A stretch of 64,000 bases of DNA from DTU053 sp012520115 (GCA_050953725.1 JBMNNB010000001.1:744001-808000), one strand, 5' to 3'. Positions 1-8,130 are shown, numbered from the stretch's first letter. Numbers and translations: made by a program. The notes: generated by a model not told the origin, from the letters alone.

Positions 1-1
1 A

Positions 2-1087
2 ACCACGGTTATTTATAAAGAACCCTACGGCTCAGTGCTGATTATTTCTCCATGGAACTATCCCTTGCAGTTGTCTTTTGCACCGCTTATCGGCGCTATT
101 GCAGCGGGCAACTGTGCAGTAATCAAGACTTCGCAGTATGCTCCGAATTGCTCAAAAATCATCGCTAAAATAGTAAAAGAAACCTTTGACCCGGATTACG
201 TCACGGTTATTGAGGGCGAGGCGGGTGCCTCCGAAGCGTTACTCGAAGAAAAGTTCGACTATATTTTCTTCACCGGCAGTGTTGAAGTCGGCAAGAGCGT
301 AATGGCCGCAGCAGCTAAGAACCTCACGCCCGTAACCCTTGAGCTCGGCGGCAAAAGCCCCTGCATCGTCACGGATACTGCAAGCCTAAAGCTTGCCGCA
401 AAGAGAATTGTCTGGGGCAAGTTCTTAAACGCCGGCCAGACCTGCATTGCACCTGACTATATACTCGTTTCCGAAAAGGTCAAGGATGCCTTTGTCAATG
501 AGTTAAAGAAATTCATTGCAAAGCAGTTTACCGCCGACCCGCTGACTTTCAGCGATTACCCGAAAATCATTAACGAAAAGCACTTCAACAGGCTGCTCAA
601 ACTCATAGAAGGGGAGAGCGTAATCCACGGCGGAGGCTTTAATAAAGATAAGCTGTCAATCGAGCCCACACTACTCGATGAACCTGCCGAGGATTCACCC
701 GTAATGAGCGGTGAGATTTTCGGACCGATTCTGCCCATAATTTCCTACACGACCCTCGAATCAGCCGCAGCATATATAAAGAAGCGCCCGAAGCCCCTTG
801 CACTTTACTGCTTCTCTGAATCAAGGGCCGAGCAGAAGTACTTTATAGATAATGTTTCTTTCGGCGGCGGCACTATCAATGACACTGTGATTCACATCAG
901 CACATCCAACGCAGGCTTCGGTGGCGTAGGGGACAGCGGCATGGGACAATATCACGGCAAGGCGAGCTTCGACACCTTCTCACACAGCAAAACAATAATG
1001 CAGAAGGGCAACTGGCTTGACTTCCCGTACAGGTATCATCCCTGCAAAAAGCATAATCTCGATGTCGTAAAGTTCTTCATGCATTAA
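2..1087 (+). CDS. Aldehyde dehydrogenase, class 3-like (5' truncated)
   Basis: NAD(P)-dependent aldehyde dehydrogenase oxidising an aldehyde to its acid. The reading frame is open from base 2, so the true start lies before the window; an in-frame GTG at 35 falls inside the conserved nucleotide-binding stretch (PYGSVLIISPWNYP) and is not the start. Visible motifs are the general-base glutamate in LELGGKSP (codon at 341) and the catalytic cysteine in NAGQTC (codon at 443), then a GEIFGPILPI segment and an FGGVGDSGMGQYHGK C-terminal region typical of the ALDH3/YwdH/coniferyl-aldehyde group. The 3' part is complete to the stop. The substrate cannot be told from sequence. About 100 N-terminal residues are missing compared with the usual ~455. 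Confidence 0.93.
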   Translation, partial: TTVIYKEPYGSVLIISPWNYPLQLSFAPLIGAIAAGNCAVIKTSQYAPNCSKIIAKIVKETFDPDYVTVIEGEAGASEALLEEKFDYIFFTGSVEVGKSVMAAAAKNLTPVTLELGGKSPCIVTDTASLKLAAKRIVWGKFLNAGQTCIAPDYILVSEKVKDAFVNELKKFIAKQFTADPLTFSDYPKIINEKHFNRLLKLIEGESVIHGGGFNKDKLSIEPTLLDEPAEDSPVMSGEIFGPILPIISYTTLESAAAYIKKRPKPLALYCFSESRAEQKYFIDNVSFGGGTINDTVIHISTSNAGFGGVGDSGMGQYHGKASFDTFSHSKTIMQKGNWLDFPYRYHPCKKHNLDVVKFFMH

Positions 1088-1145
1088 TATTGTTTATTGT
1101 ATGCCGTAATCAGAGCAACACCTTGATAAATTAATGGGTGCTTGT

Positions 1146-1343
1146 ATGAAGAAGCTCTTATGCTTTTTGTCGTTTGTCGCCTGTGCTTACTCACTGTTTT
1201 CATTGTTAATCTTAATCGAACCGGCAGTGATAGGGCATGACGATTCAATCGGGTTTGGAACTTATCTCCTTGTTCCGCTATTGGCGTTAATTATATTACC
1301 TTCATGGCTGATAGCCACAAGGAAACAAGCAATAAACAAATAG
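1146..1343 (+). CDS. Small two-helix membrane protein, unknown
   Basis: Predicted 65-residue protein with two hydrophobic segments (about residues 4-24 and 36-55) and a short basic tail (RKQAINK). I do not recognise a family. The ATG at 1146 is preceded by a weak GGGTG and gives a natural Met-Lys-Lys signal-like start; the earlier in-frame ATG at 1134 has no ribosome binding site and would only add four residues. It follows the aldehyde dehydrogenase by about 60 bp on the same strand and could be co-transcribed. A strong hairpin follows at about 1440. It may be a real but lineage-specific membrane peptide. Confidence 0.45.
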   Translation: MKKLLCFLSFVACAYSLFSLLILIEPAVIGHDDSIGFGTYLLVPLLALIILPSWLIATRKQAINK

Positions 1344-1438
1344 TAATGCAGGAAATTTTATCTGCAGTTGTCTATATAGGCTGGATAGTATACTTTTTCC
1401 GGCATTTGAGGAAACATACCACTTAAGTTTTAATGCTT

Positions 1439-1465
1439 TCAACCCTGCGTGACCCGCAGGGTTGA
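1439..1465 (+). terminator. GC-rich hairpin after the small membrane protein
   Basis: An 11-bp stem (TCAACCCTGCG, loop TGACC, complementary arm) ends at 1465. The T-tract after it is poor (ATTTC), so it is a likely but not ideal intrinsic terminator for the plus-strand genes. Confidence 0.5.
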
Positions 1466-1475
1466 TTTCAATAGT

Positions 1476-1528
1476 ACTAAAAAAACACGATAGAAACCTT
1501 AACTCTCGGAATCTATCGTGACATTTTT
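1476..1528 (-). terminator. Terminator of the PASTA pseudokinase gene
   Basis: A 9-bp inverted repeat (CACGATAGA at 1486-1494 with its complement at 1512-1520) is followed on the minus strand by a run of seven T. It lies just downstream of the stop codon at 1546. On the plus strand the same hairpin is followed by a short T run, so it may act in both directions. Confidence 0.7.
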
Positions 1529-1545
1529 AATCTTCGATAATGTGT

Positions 1546-3417
1546 TTAATCACGGCTGCCGAGGCTTACCTTTAATGTAATTTCGGCAGGTACCTTTACA
1601 ACGCTGTCTGCGGGCAGCGACTGAGAAATAATATATTCCTTCGGCACGCTGTCGCTGTATTCATATACGAAGTTGAACTTAAAGGCTTCCTGCCATTCGG
1701 CATTTGCCTGAATGGATGCTACGCTCTCGTCGGTGAACAGCGGTACCGTATAGGTAGCAGGCTCGGTTGCGATTTCCTGCCATACCACAACAATAATCTC
1801 GTCGCCGATTTTGACCTCGGAATTAGTGCCGGGGATGGTCTCTGCTACAGTGTTAGCGATTTTGCTGCCGTCGTTGACCTTAACGTCACGAACGCAGACA
1901 AGTCCCAACTCCTCCAGCTTGGCCTTGGCCTGCTCGAAGGGCAGATTCGTAACATCCGGCACCTTGACGGAAGACTGACCTAAGCTGACCGTAAGGACTA
2001 TCTTTGTGCCGACAGCTACCTGAGTATTAGCTGCAATACTCTGAGCAATTATGATATCTTTTGGGACAACATCAGAGTGCTCTGTCTTCCATTCGATAAC
2101 GAAGTTATTCTTAATATCCGGCGACAGCTCAACGCTGGTCTTAGTCATATCGACAAATTTCGGGACAATCACCATTCCGGCGGGTGCGGTATTCGTAACC
2201 TGTGTCGTTGTGATTTGAGCTGTGGTGGAATCAGACGGTTTTGACAGACCCAGCTGATCTCTGAAGACCGTAAGAGCAAGCAGAATTCCTATTGCCGCAA
2301 CCGCAAGCAAAGCGATGATAACAGCCAACACAATAACGCTTGTTTTGGATTGCGATTTCTTTGCCTTGACGGGAGCCTCCGGAGCCGGAGAGATAGGGGA
2401 GAGAGGCTCTTCATTGAAGTAGGAGCTTGCGCTTGCAGCGACTGCTGTGGGAGAGGCGGAAAGCTCTGCACGTAGCTCCTCAACAGTATGAGTCCTGTCC
2501 TCGGGGGAAATCTGAAGTGCATTGATAAGTGAATTAATTACAAAGGCGGGAAGCTGCTCAGCAAACTTTGCGGGAATCATCAATGTGTCATTTTCGACCC
2601 TTGAAGGAGCGTCAATGGGAGTGCTTCCTATTAAAGCCCTGTAAAGAACCGCCGCAAAGGAGTAAATATCTGTCCACGGGCCCTGCTTTGCGTCGGTGCC
2701 TGCATACTGCTCAATGGGAGCATAGCCGGAGAAGATTTCAGGCGTCAGCGGGCCCTGCATAGACCTTGCCTGCCAGATGCTGAATCCAGAAAGAATCAGC
2801 CTGCCGTCATCCTGATTAACGATAATCGTAGCAGGGGAGATGCCCCTGTGAATTATGCCTGCAGAGTGAAGGGTGCCAAGCGTGGATAATACAGGCAAAA
2901 ACAAGGTGCGAGCCTGCTTCCAGGTAATATAGCCGATGCTGCTTCTGAGAAGATAGTCTCTTAACGTAATTCCGTCAATATAGTCTGATATGATATAGGA
3001 TGTGCCGTTTGCGTCAATAATATCATAGACTGACTGGATTGCCGAAAGCCCGCGAAGGCGTGCAATCTGACGCCAAAGCGCAAGGAAGCTCTGCTGACAA
3101 TCATCGTAAATAAGCTCTTTGCCTGCCATGGGCAGAAGTGAAACGCTGTTAGTAGACCTGAAGGCCGCGCCCTGCGGGAAAAACTCTCTTATAAAAACCT
3201 TGTTGTTCTTTTCTAAATCAAGTCCTATATAGGTTACACCGTCGCCGTTGTATTCATGAACCTTGCCGATAAGATATTTGTTTTCAATAACCGTTCGCAG
3301 CGGCAAATAGGGTGATGGCTGTACATATGAGCGTTCAGTGTGGCAATTCAAACAAGTTGATGAGTCGCCAAGAGGCTGCAGGCAACCCATACACAGATTG
3401 CCGGTGTTGTAGTACAT
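1546..3417 (-). CDS. Membrane PASTA-domain pseudokinase with N-terminal zinc ribbon
   Basis: 623-residue protein with four parts: a Cys4 zinc ribbon (C9, C12, C22, C25); a Ser/Thr-kinase-like domain (about 40-320); one transmembrane helix (about 355-382); and three extracytoplasmic PASTA-type repeats (about 405-470, 475-540, 550-620) ending in SLGSRD. The family resembles PknB/Stk kinases, which sense muropeptides through PASTA repeats. Key residues are degenerate: the VAIK lysine is Arg (R77 in VFIREFFP), HRD is HRG (G192), the Mg-binding Asn five residues on is Thr (T197), and DFG is SGF (210-212). The structural parts (YAPIEQY, TDIYSFAAVLY) are kept. It is therefore probably a catalytically dead cell-wall sensor or scaffold. 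Its own promoter and terminator flank it. Confidence 0.9.
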   Translation of the reverse strand: MYYNTGNLCMGCLQPLGDSSTCLNCHTERSYVQPSPYLPLRTVIENKYLIGKVHEYNGDGVTYIGLDLEKNNKVFIREFFPQGAAFRSTNSVSLLPMAGKELIYDDCQQSFLALWRQIARLRGLSAIQSVYDIIDANGTSYIISDYIDGITLRDYLLRSSIGYITWKQARTLFLPVLSTLGTLHSAGIIHRGISPATIIVNQDDGRLILSGFSIWQARSMQGPLTPEIFSGYAPIEQYAGTDAKQGPWTDIYSFAAVLYRALIGSTPIDAPSRVENDTLMIPAKFAEQLPAFVINSLINALQISPEDRTHTVEELRAELSASPTAVAASASSYFNEEPLSPISPAPEAPVKAKKSQSKTSVIVLAVIIALLAVAAIGILLALTVFRDQLGLSKPSDSTTAQITTTQVTNTAPAGMVIVPKFVDMTKTSVELSPDIKNNFVIEWKTEHSDVVPKDIIIAQSIAANTQVAVGTKIVLTVSLGQSSVKVPDVTNLPFEQAKAKLEELGLVCVRDVKVNDGSKIANTVAETIPGTNSEVKIGDEIIVVVWQEIATEPATYTVPLFTDESVASIQANAEWQEAFKFNFVYEYSDSVPKEYIISQSLPADSVVKVPAEITLKVSLGSRD

Positions 3418-3479
3418 ATATCCACCTCGAAAAAATTAAAAATGTCTGCGTCATTAAAGGGTCAAAATAAGTCAAATTT

Positions 3480-3508
3480 ATATTATCATAATCGAAAATG
3501 CTTGGCAA
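3480..3508 (-). promoter_or_regulatory. Promoter candidate for the pseudokinase gene
   Basis: On the minus strand a TTGCCA box (3503-3508) and a TAATAT box (3480-3485) are separated by 17 bp, about 65 bp upstream of the start codon. Confidence 0.45.
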
Positions 3509-3564
3509 GATATACAATTAAGCTGTAACATTTTGTGATACTCGTGTAACACATTTTACAAATT

Positions 3565-4560
3565 TTACCGTTTTTTCTTGACCTTAGTCTTATCAAAGTC
3601 CGACAGGGGATTGGCGTTGGCAGCCTCTCTGATATGCTTATCTACAACGTGGGTATAAATCTCGGTTGTCGCAATATTATCATGACCCAAAATCTCTTTC
3701 AAAACCAGGATATCAACGTCTCCGTACTGGTACATCAGGGTAGCGGCGGTGTGACGTAATTTATGTACCGAGAAGCCCAGTCCGCCAAGTCCGCTTTTTT
3801 CAATAAAGGTTTTTACTACATACTGAACGGTCTTTGGACTGATGCGCTTTAATCTGTTGCTTAAAAACAGGGCTTCCTTGTCGATTACGCCGTCCTTTGG
3901 TCTGACACGCATATAATCTTTAATGGCCTCGATACAGGCATTATTTAAATATACGGTGCGTTCCTTGGAGCCTTTACCTGTGACACGAAGGGTATTGTCC
4001 GACCTGATGTCTGTATAGTTAAGTGAGACTAACTCCGACAGACGAAGTCCGCAGTTAAGGAATAGGGTAATGATGCAGAAATTCCTCTCCTTATTTTTGC
4101 CGTCAATGGAGCTTAACAATTCCATGCTTTGGTCAAGGGTCAGGTATTTGGGCAGGGACTTATTAATTTTGGGGCTGTCAAGCTCGGCCATGGGATTTTC
4201 GGAAATCAGCTTTTTGCTGATATGCAGGTATTTATAGAATGCACGAATAGAAGCGACCTTGCGCGCTCTGGTTTTTGCGGAGTTGTCACGCTCGTCCTTG
4301 CAGTAAGATAAAAAGGCATAAGCATCGCTTAACGTAATGCTCTTAAAAAAGTCTATATCGCAATCCCTTATGTCAATCGAATCCAGACCTTCGTCGATGG
4401 AAACATTATCGTCACGGTAAGCCTTGACAAAGCGAATGAAGGTTCTAAGGTCAAAGGCGTACTCGCTGACCGTGGAATTGGACATATTCTTAATAGAGCC
4501 TACATATCTTAAGAATTCTATCAAAAGAGGAGGCAGAGCATTGAAGTCACTTTTTTTCAT
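3565..4560 (-). CDS. Xer-type tyrosine recombinase
   Basis: 331-residue site-specific recombinase. It has an N-terminal SAM-like core-binding domain (about 10-130, ending KVASIRAFYKYLH) and a C-terminal catalytic domain with the R-K-HxxR-H-Y set: Arg in NCGLRLSEL, Lys in VTGKGSKER, HKLRH, LGHDNI and the nucleophile in TEIYTH. It is slightly longer than XerC/XerD (about 300) because of an N-terminal insertion and a basic tail (KTKVKKKR). In the cell it would resolve chromosome dimers or act on a mobile site. The start is supported by an AGGTGA site. A perfect palindrome of Xer-site geometry lies 29-56 bp upstream (4589-4616), and no integrated element is visible, which favours a housekeeping role over an integrase. 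Confidence 0.9.
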   Translation of the reverse strand: MKKSDFNALPPLLIEFLRYVGSIKNMSNSTVSEYAFDLRTFIRFVKAYRDDNVSIDEGLDSIDIRDCDIDFFKSITLSDAYAFLSYCKDERDNSAKTRARKVASIRAFYKYLHISKKLISENPMAELDSPKINKSLPKYLTLDQSMELLSSIDGKNKERNFCIITLFLNCGLRLSELVSLNYTDIRSDNTLRVTGKGSKERTVYLNNACIEAIKDYMRVRPKDGVIDKEALFLSNRLKRISPKTVQYVVKTFIEKSGLGGLGFSVHKLRHTAATLMYQYGDVDILVLKEILGHDNIATTEIYTHVVDKHIREAANANPLSDFDKTKVKKKR

Positions 4561-4588
4561 TATCTGTCACCTGTTATCAATACATAAA

Positions 4589-4616
4589 ATTATACAAAAT
4601 AAATATTTTGTATAAT
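4589..4616. other. Perfect 28-bp AT-rich palindrome, dif-like (11-6-11)
   Basis: Left arm ATTATACAAAA (4589-4599), centre TAAATA (4600-4605), right arm TTTTGTATAAT (4606-4616). The two arms are exact inverted complements. The 11-6-11 layout is that of dif sites, and the right arm shares TT.TGTA.A.T with the known XerD-side arm TTATGTAAACT of B. subtilis. It sits directly upstream of the Xer-type recombinase gene. Alternatives are an autoregulatory operator or promoter, since the arm contains TATAAT. Confidence 0.45.
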
Positions 4617-4773
4617 ATGGGGCAGGGGGAAACCGAAATTTTACAGAACAAGGGGTTTAACTAAGCCTTATGTATCAAGGGTTCATCAAGGGCTTTGTGC
4701 TTTCTTATAATCTCGAACAAGTCTATTATAATGTATTATACTACAAAATCAAAAATTCATTACTATTGACAAT

Positions 4774-4798
4774 GGCCCGAGCTTGAATAAGCCCGGGC
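4774..4798 (-). terminator. Hairpin after the DapA-family gene
   Basis: A 10-bp stem (GCCCGAGCTT, loop GAAT, AAGCCCGGGC with one G-U) lies 11 bp past the stop of the aldolase gene. It lacks a good U-tract on either strand, so termination efficiency is uncertain. Confidence 0.4.
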
Positions 4799-4808
4799 AA
4801 AAATAATT

Positions 4809-5726
4809 TTATAAAACCGTTTCTTTAAAAAGATTTGTCAGCTTATAAAGCTGCTGAATTTCTTTTCTCTGGCTCTCAGTGAATTTTGAAGCATCCTTAG
4901 ACCTTGTATGAATGCCCATATCAATTCCTGTCAATGTCAGATGATACTTTGCATTAACCGGATAATACTGATATTCCGCCACGGACGCAAATCCGACAAA
5001 ATTCTGTATTTTTTCTGCTTTTTCGGGGTCTGTATCATAGATATTGCAGAGCTCGGCGTAAAGCTCTGGATGGAAGTTTGCCATAACTCCCGAGAAGCCT
5101 GCACAGCCGAGTCTCAGGCTTTCAAGCAAGGTTGCTGAGTTGGCGTTGAATATTCTGAGGTTTGTACCCTTTACGGCCTCAAGCTTGGCTCTGATTTCTT
5201 CTATTCTGCAGCATGTATCCTTTAAGAACTGATACCTGGGATTTTCTGACATTTTCTTGAGCACATACGGTGTCAAAACCCTTTTATAAGGATAAGGACA
5301 TTCATAAACGCCAAGACCAATATCTTCAGGCAATGCAGAGGCAACCTTTTCCATTCTTTCAAGCAGAACATCGTCTGATTCGTCCGCAGCTGCGAACCTG
5401 TTTGAAATAAAGACATATGCGTCGATTCCTATTTCACAGATAGCCTGAGCCTCTTTTATCTGGGTTTCAATGTCTTCGGCTGTATGGCCGGAGGCTATGA
5501 TTGAAACATCCTTCGGAGTCCTTTCAACGATGAATTTAAGGAGGTTCAGTTTCTCCTCAAGACTCAAAAAGAAAATCTCGCTTGACTGGCAGATTGCGAA
5601 TATGCCCGCAACGCCTCTGTCCACATACCAATGTATAAGCTGCTCAACCGCATTGTAGTCGATTTTGTTGTCGTCTGTAAAAGGTGTAATCATGGTCGGA
5701 TATACACCGTTGGGTATGATTTTCAT
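4809..5726 (-). CDS. DapA/NanA-superfamily class I aldolase, substrate unknown
   Basis: 305-residue TIM-barrel enzyme of the dihydrodipicolinate synthase / N-acetylneuraminate lyase superfamily, which forms a Schiff base with pyruvate or a 2-oxo acid. The lysine in FLKDTC is the expected Schiff-base residue and the tyrosine in GVYECPYP the expected proton relay. The usual GTTGE/GSTGE loop is replaced by CQSSEI, so it is neither a standard DapA nor a standard NanA. The ATG at 5726 has an AAGGAGA site 6 bp upstream; a GTG at 5741 lies inside that site and is rejected. It is last in a three-gene operon after a Gfo/Idh/MocA oxidoreductase and a sialidase-like protein, suggesting breakdown of an acidic or amino sugar. 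Confidence 0.85.
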   Translation of the reverse strand: MKIIPNGVYPTMITPFTDDNKIDYNAVEQLIHWYVDRGVAGIFAICQSSEIFFLSLEEKLNLLKFIVERTPKDVSIIASGHTAEDIETQIKEAQAICEIGIDAYVFISNRFAAADESDDVLLERMEKVASALPEDIGLGVYECPYPYKRVLTPYVLKKMSENPRYQFLKDTCCRIEEIRAKLEAVKGTNLRIFNANSATLLESLRLGCAGFSGVMANFHPELYAELCNIYDTDPEKAEKIQNFVGFASVAEYQYYPVNAKYHLTLTGIDMGIHTRSKDASKFTESQRKEIQQLYKLTNLFKETVL

Positions 5727-5743
5727 ATAGTTCTCCTTCACAC

Positions 5744-6724
5744 TTAAAATTTAAATTCACCGATTAGGCTTCTGATTTCCTTCATTACCTTGCTGACATT
5801 CAATGAAGCCTGCTTTGTATGCTCGTATTCGGCCTTAAATTTCTCAGGCTCAGTAATATAGTTATAAAAGCTCCTTGCTTCATTGCCCATAAGGACATCC
5901 TTTTCGCTGTCGCCGAAAATAAGGCTTCTTTCGCCGTTTTTATCTACTGCGTAAATGTTTGTCAGCTTTGAAACGGATTCGATTTCTATGGAGCCTTCGT
6001 CGCCGAGAATGTACGACGGCGTTCTGCTTTGAGCAACCTTTGAATAGCAAAGGCTTACAAGCTTGTCTGGATACTCGAATATGGCCGTTCCATGAGAATC
6101 GGCGCCGGTTTTCATAAATCTTGCGGTTGCGTGAATTTTATCAGGCATGCCGAAAAGCTCCACGGCAAAATGGACATTATAAACGCCTATGTCCATAAGG
6201 CAGCCAGTGCCCAGGTCGGGGTTGAAGATGTTCGGTGTCTCCCCTCTTAAATACGCCGGATATTTCGACGAAAGCTGACAAAAGTCGACGTGAGCGGTGG
6301 TGATGCTGCCTAACTTCCCTATCCCCTCTTTTAACAGCCTTAATGCGGGCGTGTGAAGCATCATAATGGCTTCCATATAGACAAGATTATTTTTATCCGC
6401 AAGCTCTATAAGGCTTTCAACTTCTTCGGGATTGATGGCTAAGGGCTTTTCGCAGATTACATGCTTGCCGGCTTTCAGCATAATAAGGCTTTGCTCATAA
6501 TGCAGTGAGTTCGGGCTTGCAATATAAACGCCGTCAATCTCCTTGCAGGCTGCCATTTCTTCGAGTGAGGTAAAGTACATTTTTGCTCCGTGCTTTTTTG
6601 CAAAGGCTTCGGCTTTGGCGGCGTCTCTCGAATACACGGCGTAAATCTCGGTATCAGGCACTGATTTAGCGCCGTCAATATAGGCTTCTGTTATCCAGGA
6701 GGTGCCGATAGTGGCATATCTCAA
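5744..6724 (-). CDS. Gfo/Idh/MocA family oxidoreductase
   Basis: 326-residue NAD(P)-dependent sugar or polyol dehydrogenase. It has an N-terminal Rossmann fold (short GTSWIT turn rather than a full GxGxxG; VYSRD for the ribose), the catalytic-lysine motif CEKPLA near residue 92, and the C-terminal alpha/beta domain with GCLMDIGVYNVH. The start is TTG at 6724 with AAGGGGAG 7 bp upstream. It lies 17 bp from the next gene and 14 bp from the previous one, so it is translated from a common mRNA with the sialidase-like protein and the aldolase. Enzymes of this family (for example R. gnavus NanOx) act on 2,7-anhydro-sialic acid, but many others act on inositols or hexoses; the substrate is not determined by the sequence. 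Confidence 0.88.
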   Translation of the reverse strand: MRYATIGTSWITEAYIDGAKSVPDTEIYAVYSRDAAKAEAFAKKHGAKMYFTSLEEMAACKEIDGVYIASPNSLHYEQSLIMLKAGKHVICEKPLAINPEEVESLIELADKNNLVYMEAIMMLHTPALRLLKEGIGKLGSITTAHVDFCQLSSKYPAYLRGETPNIFNPDLGTGCLMDIGVYNVHFAVELFGMPDKIHATARFMKTGADSHGTAIFEYPDKLVSLCYSKVAQSRTPSYILGDEGSIEIESVSKLTNIYAVDKNGERSLIFGDSEKDVLMGNEARSFYNYITEPEKFKAEYEHTKQASLNVSKVMKEIRSLIGEFKF

Positions 6725-6738
6725 AGCTGACTCCCCTT

Positions 6739-7710
6739 TTATATATCCATTTTCCAGTAGGCGATTCTCTCACGGTTGTGAGTGTATGTCATATAAAGCG
6801 AGCCGTCCTTATATGTAATTGCCGGGTATGAAAACTCGCCCGGGTCATCGGTTTCGAGATCCATAAGGTTGACCCATGTGTCCCCGTTATCCTGCGACAC
6901 TGCCAAGGTAAGCGGATTGCGCTTGCCCCAGTTCTGGCTTACATTGTTGTAAAGCAGGAAGATTCTGCCGTCGGGAACCTTAACAAGGTCGATACCGCTG
7001 TTGTTGTTGGGAAGACTTGTTGCATAGGCTCTGCACCAGGTCTGACCGTAGTTTTTGGAGTCGCTGCGGTAAATCTTGCCCTTCGTTGTTCTCATAAGAC
7101 AATGAACATGACCGTTTTCGGACTCCCAAAGTGTGGGCTGAATCATGCCGACAATGCCGTCGGTAATGCGGGGTCTTACGATAAAGGGCGACATCTTCCA
7201 CGTACGGCCGTCATCCTCAGAAAGGTCAATAAAGCATCTCCACTGCTGCTTCTGCTCGGTTGACGCAGGAGCAGCGAGAACGCCGTTAGAGAGCCTAATG
7301 CACTTATTCTTGACAGGGCCTCTGCCGTCAATTCTTTCGCCGGGAACAAGCACCTGCTGCTTTGTCCAGGTCTTGCCGTTGTCTGTTGAAATCGAGTAAT
7401 ATGTCTGCCAGACCTTGACCTTCTTGCCGACCTTGAAATACAGGCAGATGCTGCCGTCATTTCTGAGGTCGAGAACCGGATTCCAGTGAGGGATATTGTC
7501 TGAATCGGATACCTGTACGGGCTTTTCCCAGCCCTTTTCCGTTCTTCTTGAAACCCATATTACAACATCATCCTTGCCCTCTGCGGTTCCGCCGAACCAT
7601 GCGGCAAGCACTGTGCCGTCATCTAAGGGCAGAACGGTTGAAGCATGACAGGAAGGAGTAGGCGCTGTATCAAAATCAAATACAAACTCTTTGACGCTGT
7701 TTTTTATCAT
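6739..7710 (-). CDS. BNR-repeat sialidase-like protein (cytoplasmic)
   Basis: 323-residue six-bladed beta-propeller of the BNR_2/exo-sialidase type. At least three Asp-box motifs are visible (STDNGKTW, SEDDGRTW, SQDNGDTW), together with an N-terminal CHASTVLPL..GTVLAAWFGG segment characteristic of this bacterial group. No signal peptide is seen, so it would act in the cytoplasm on imported oligosaccharide or sugar. Sialidases cleave terminal sialic acids, but members of this sub-group are poorly characterised and may act on other substrates. It is the first gene of the operon with the Gfo/Idh/MocA oxidoreductase and the aldolase, with a good promoter upstream and a GGGAGAG ribosome site before the ATG. 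Confidence 0.8.
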   Translation of the reverse strand: MIKNSVKEFVFDFDTAPTPSCHASTVLPLDDGTVLAAWFGGTAEGKDDVVIWVSRRTEKGWEKPVQVSDSDNIPHWNPVLDLRNDGSICLYFKVGKKVKVWQTYYSISTDNGKTWTKQQVLVPGERIDGRGPVKNKCIRLSNGVLAAPASTEQKQQWRCFIDLSEDDGRTWKMSPFIVRPRITDGIVGMIQPTLWESENGHVHCLMRTTKGKIYRSDSKNYGQTWCRAYATSLPNNNSGIDLVKVPDGRIFLLYNNVSQNWGKRNPLTLAVSQDNGDTWVNLMDLETDDPGEFSYPAITYKDGSLYMTYTHNRERIAYWKMDI

Positions 7711-7741
7711 GTTGCACTCTCCCGATTTTTTGTTCTTTTTG

Positions 7742-7769
7742 ATTTTACCATTATATTTATTTATGTCAA
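7742..7769 (-). promoter_or_regulatory. Promoter of the sialidase-like operon
   Basis: Minus-strand TTGACA (7764-7769) and TAAAAT (7742-7747) with a 16-bp spacer, about 32 bp before the start codon at 7710. Confidence 0.6.
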
Positions 7770-7851
7770 CATATTATTAAATTTTCATACGGCTCTACAT
7801 TATATGGTATATTTGTCCCGTTTTTAGAATATAGATTAGTGGTGATAAATA

Positions 7852-8115
7852 ATGGGAATTAAACTGCTTTATTTGCTGTTATCTCTCGGTGGTTTTGCGA
7901 TTATCATTGCTTCAATCAGAACAGGGCATTTGTTAAAGAGTCTTATTCTGACTGCGGTTCAGGGTGTTGCCGCCTTGTTTGCGGTTAATATCATCGGCTC
8001 CTTTTTCGGAGTGCATCTGAATCTTAATCCCTTCTCGATTATTGTGTCATCGGTGGCCGGAACATCGGGAGTTATCCTGCTGCTGCTGCTTAATTCATTC
8101 ACCGCAAACAAATAG
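7852..8115 (+). CDS. BofA-like pro-sigma-K processing inhibitor
   Basis: 87-residue integral membrane protein with three hydrophobic segments. The stretch from LLKSL through GVAALFAVNIIG to FSIIVSSVAGTSGVILLLLL matches the BofA family pattern. In Bacillus, BofA holds the SpoIVFB protease inactive in the outer forespore membrane and so delays sigma-K activation. Clostridial homologues often lack the rest of that checkpoint, so the role here is inferred from family only. ATG at 7852 follows a GTGGTGAT site. The gene is monocistronic and ends with a strong terminator at 8131. Confidence 0.8.
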   Translation: MGIKLLYLLLSLGGFAIIIASIRTGHLLKSLILTAVQGVAALFAVNIIGSFFGVHLNLNPFSIIVSSVAGTSGVILLLLLNSFTANK

Positions 8116-8130
8116 TTATAATACAAATCT

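Noticed and set aside
1346..1426. 26-codon frame encoding a one-helix peptide (MQEILSAVVYIGWIVYFF...)
   Set aside because: There is no ribosome binding site, and nothing but hydrophobicity supports it.
3565..4560. Phage or integrative-element integrase
   Set aside because: No tRNA, att repeats, excisionase, or phage or conjugation genes lie nearby; a housekeeping Xer-type role fits better.
5744..6724. Assigning NanOx (2,7-anhydro-Neu5Ac oxidoreductase)
   Set aside because: Only the family and neighbourhood fit; no specificity residue could be confirmed, so only the family name is given.
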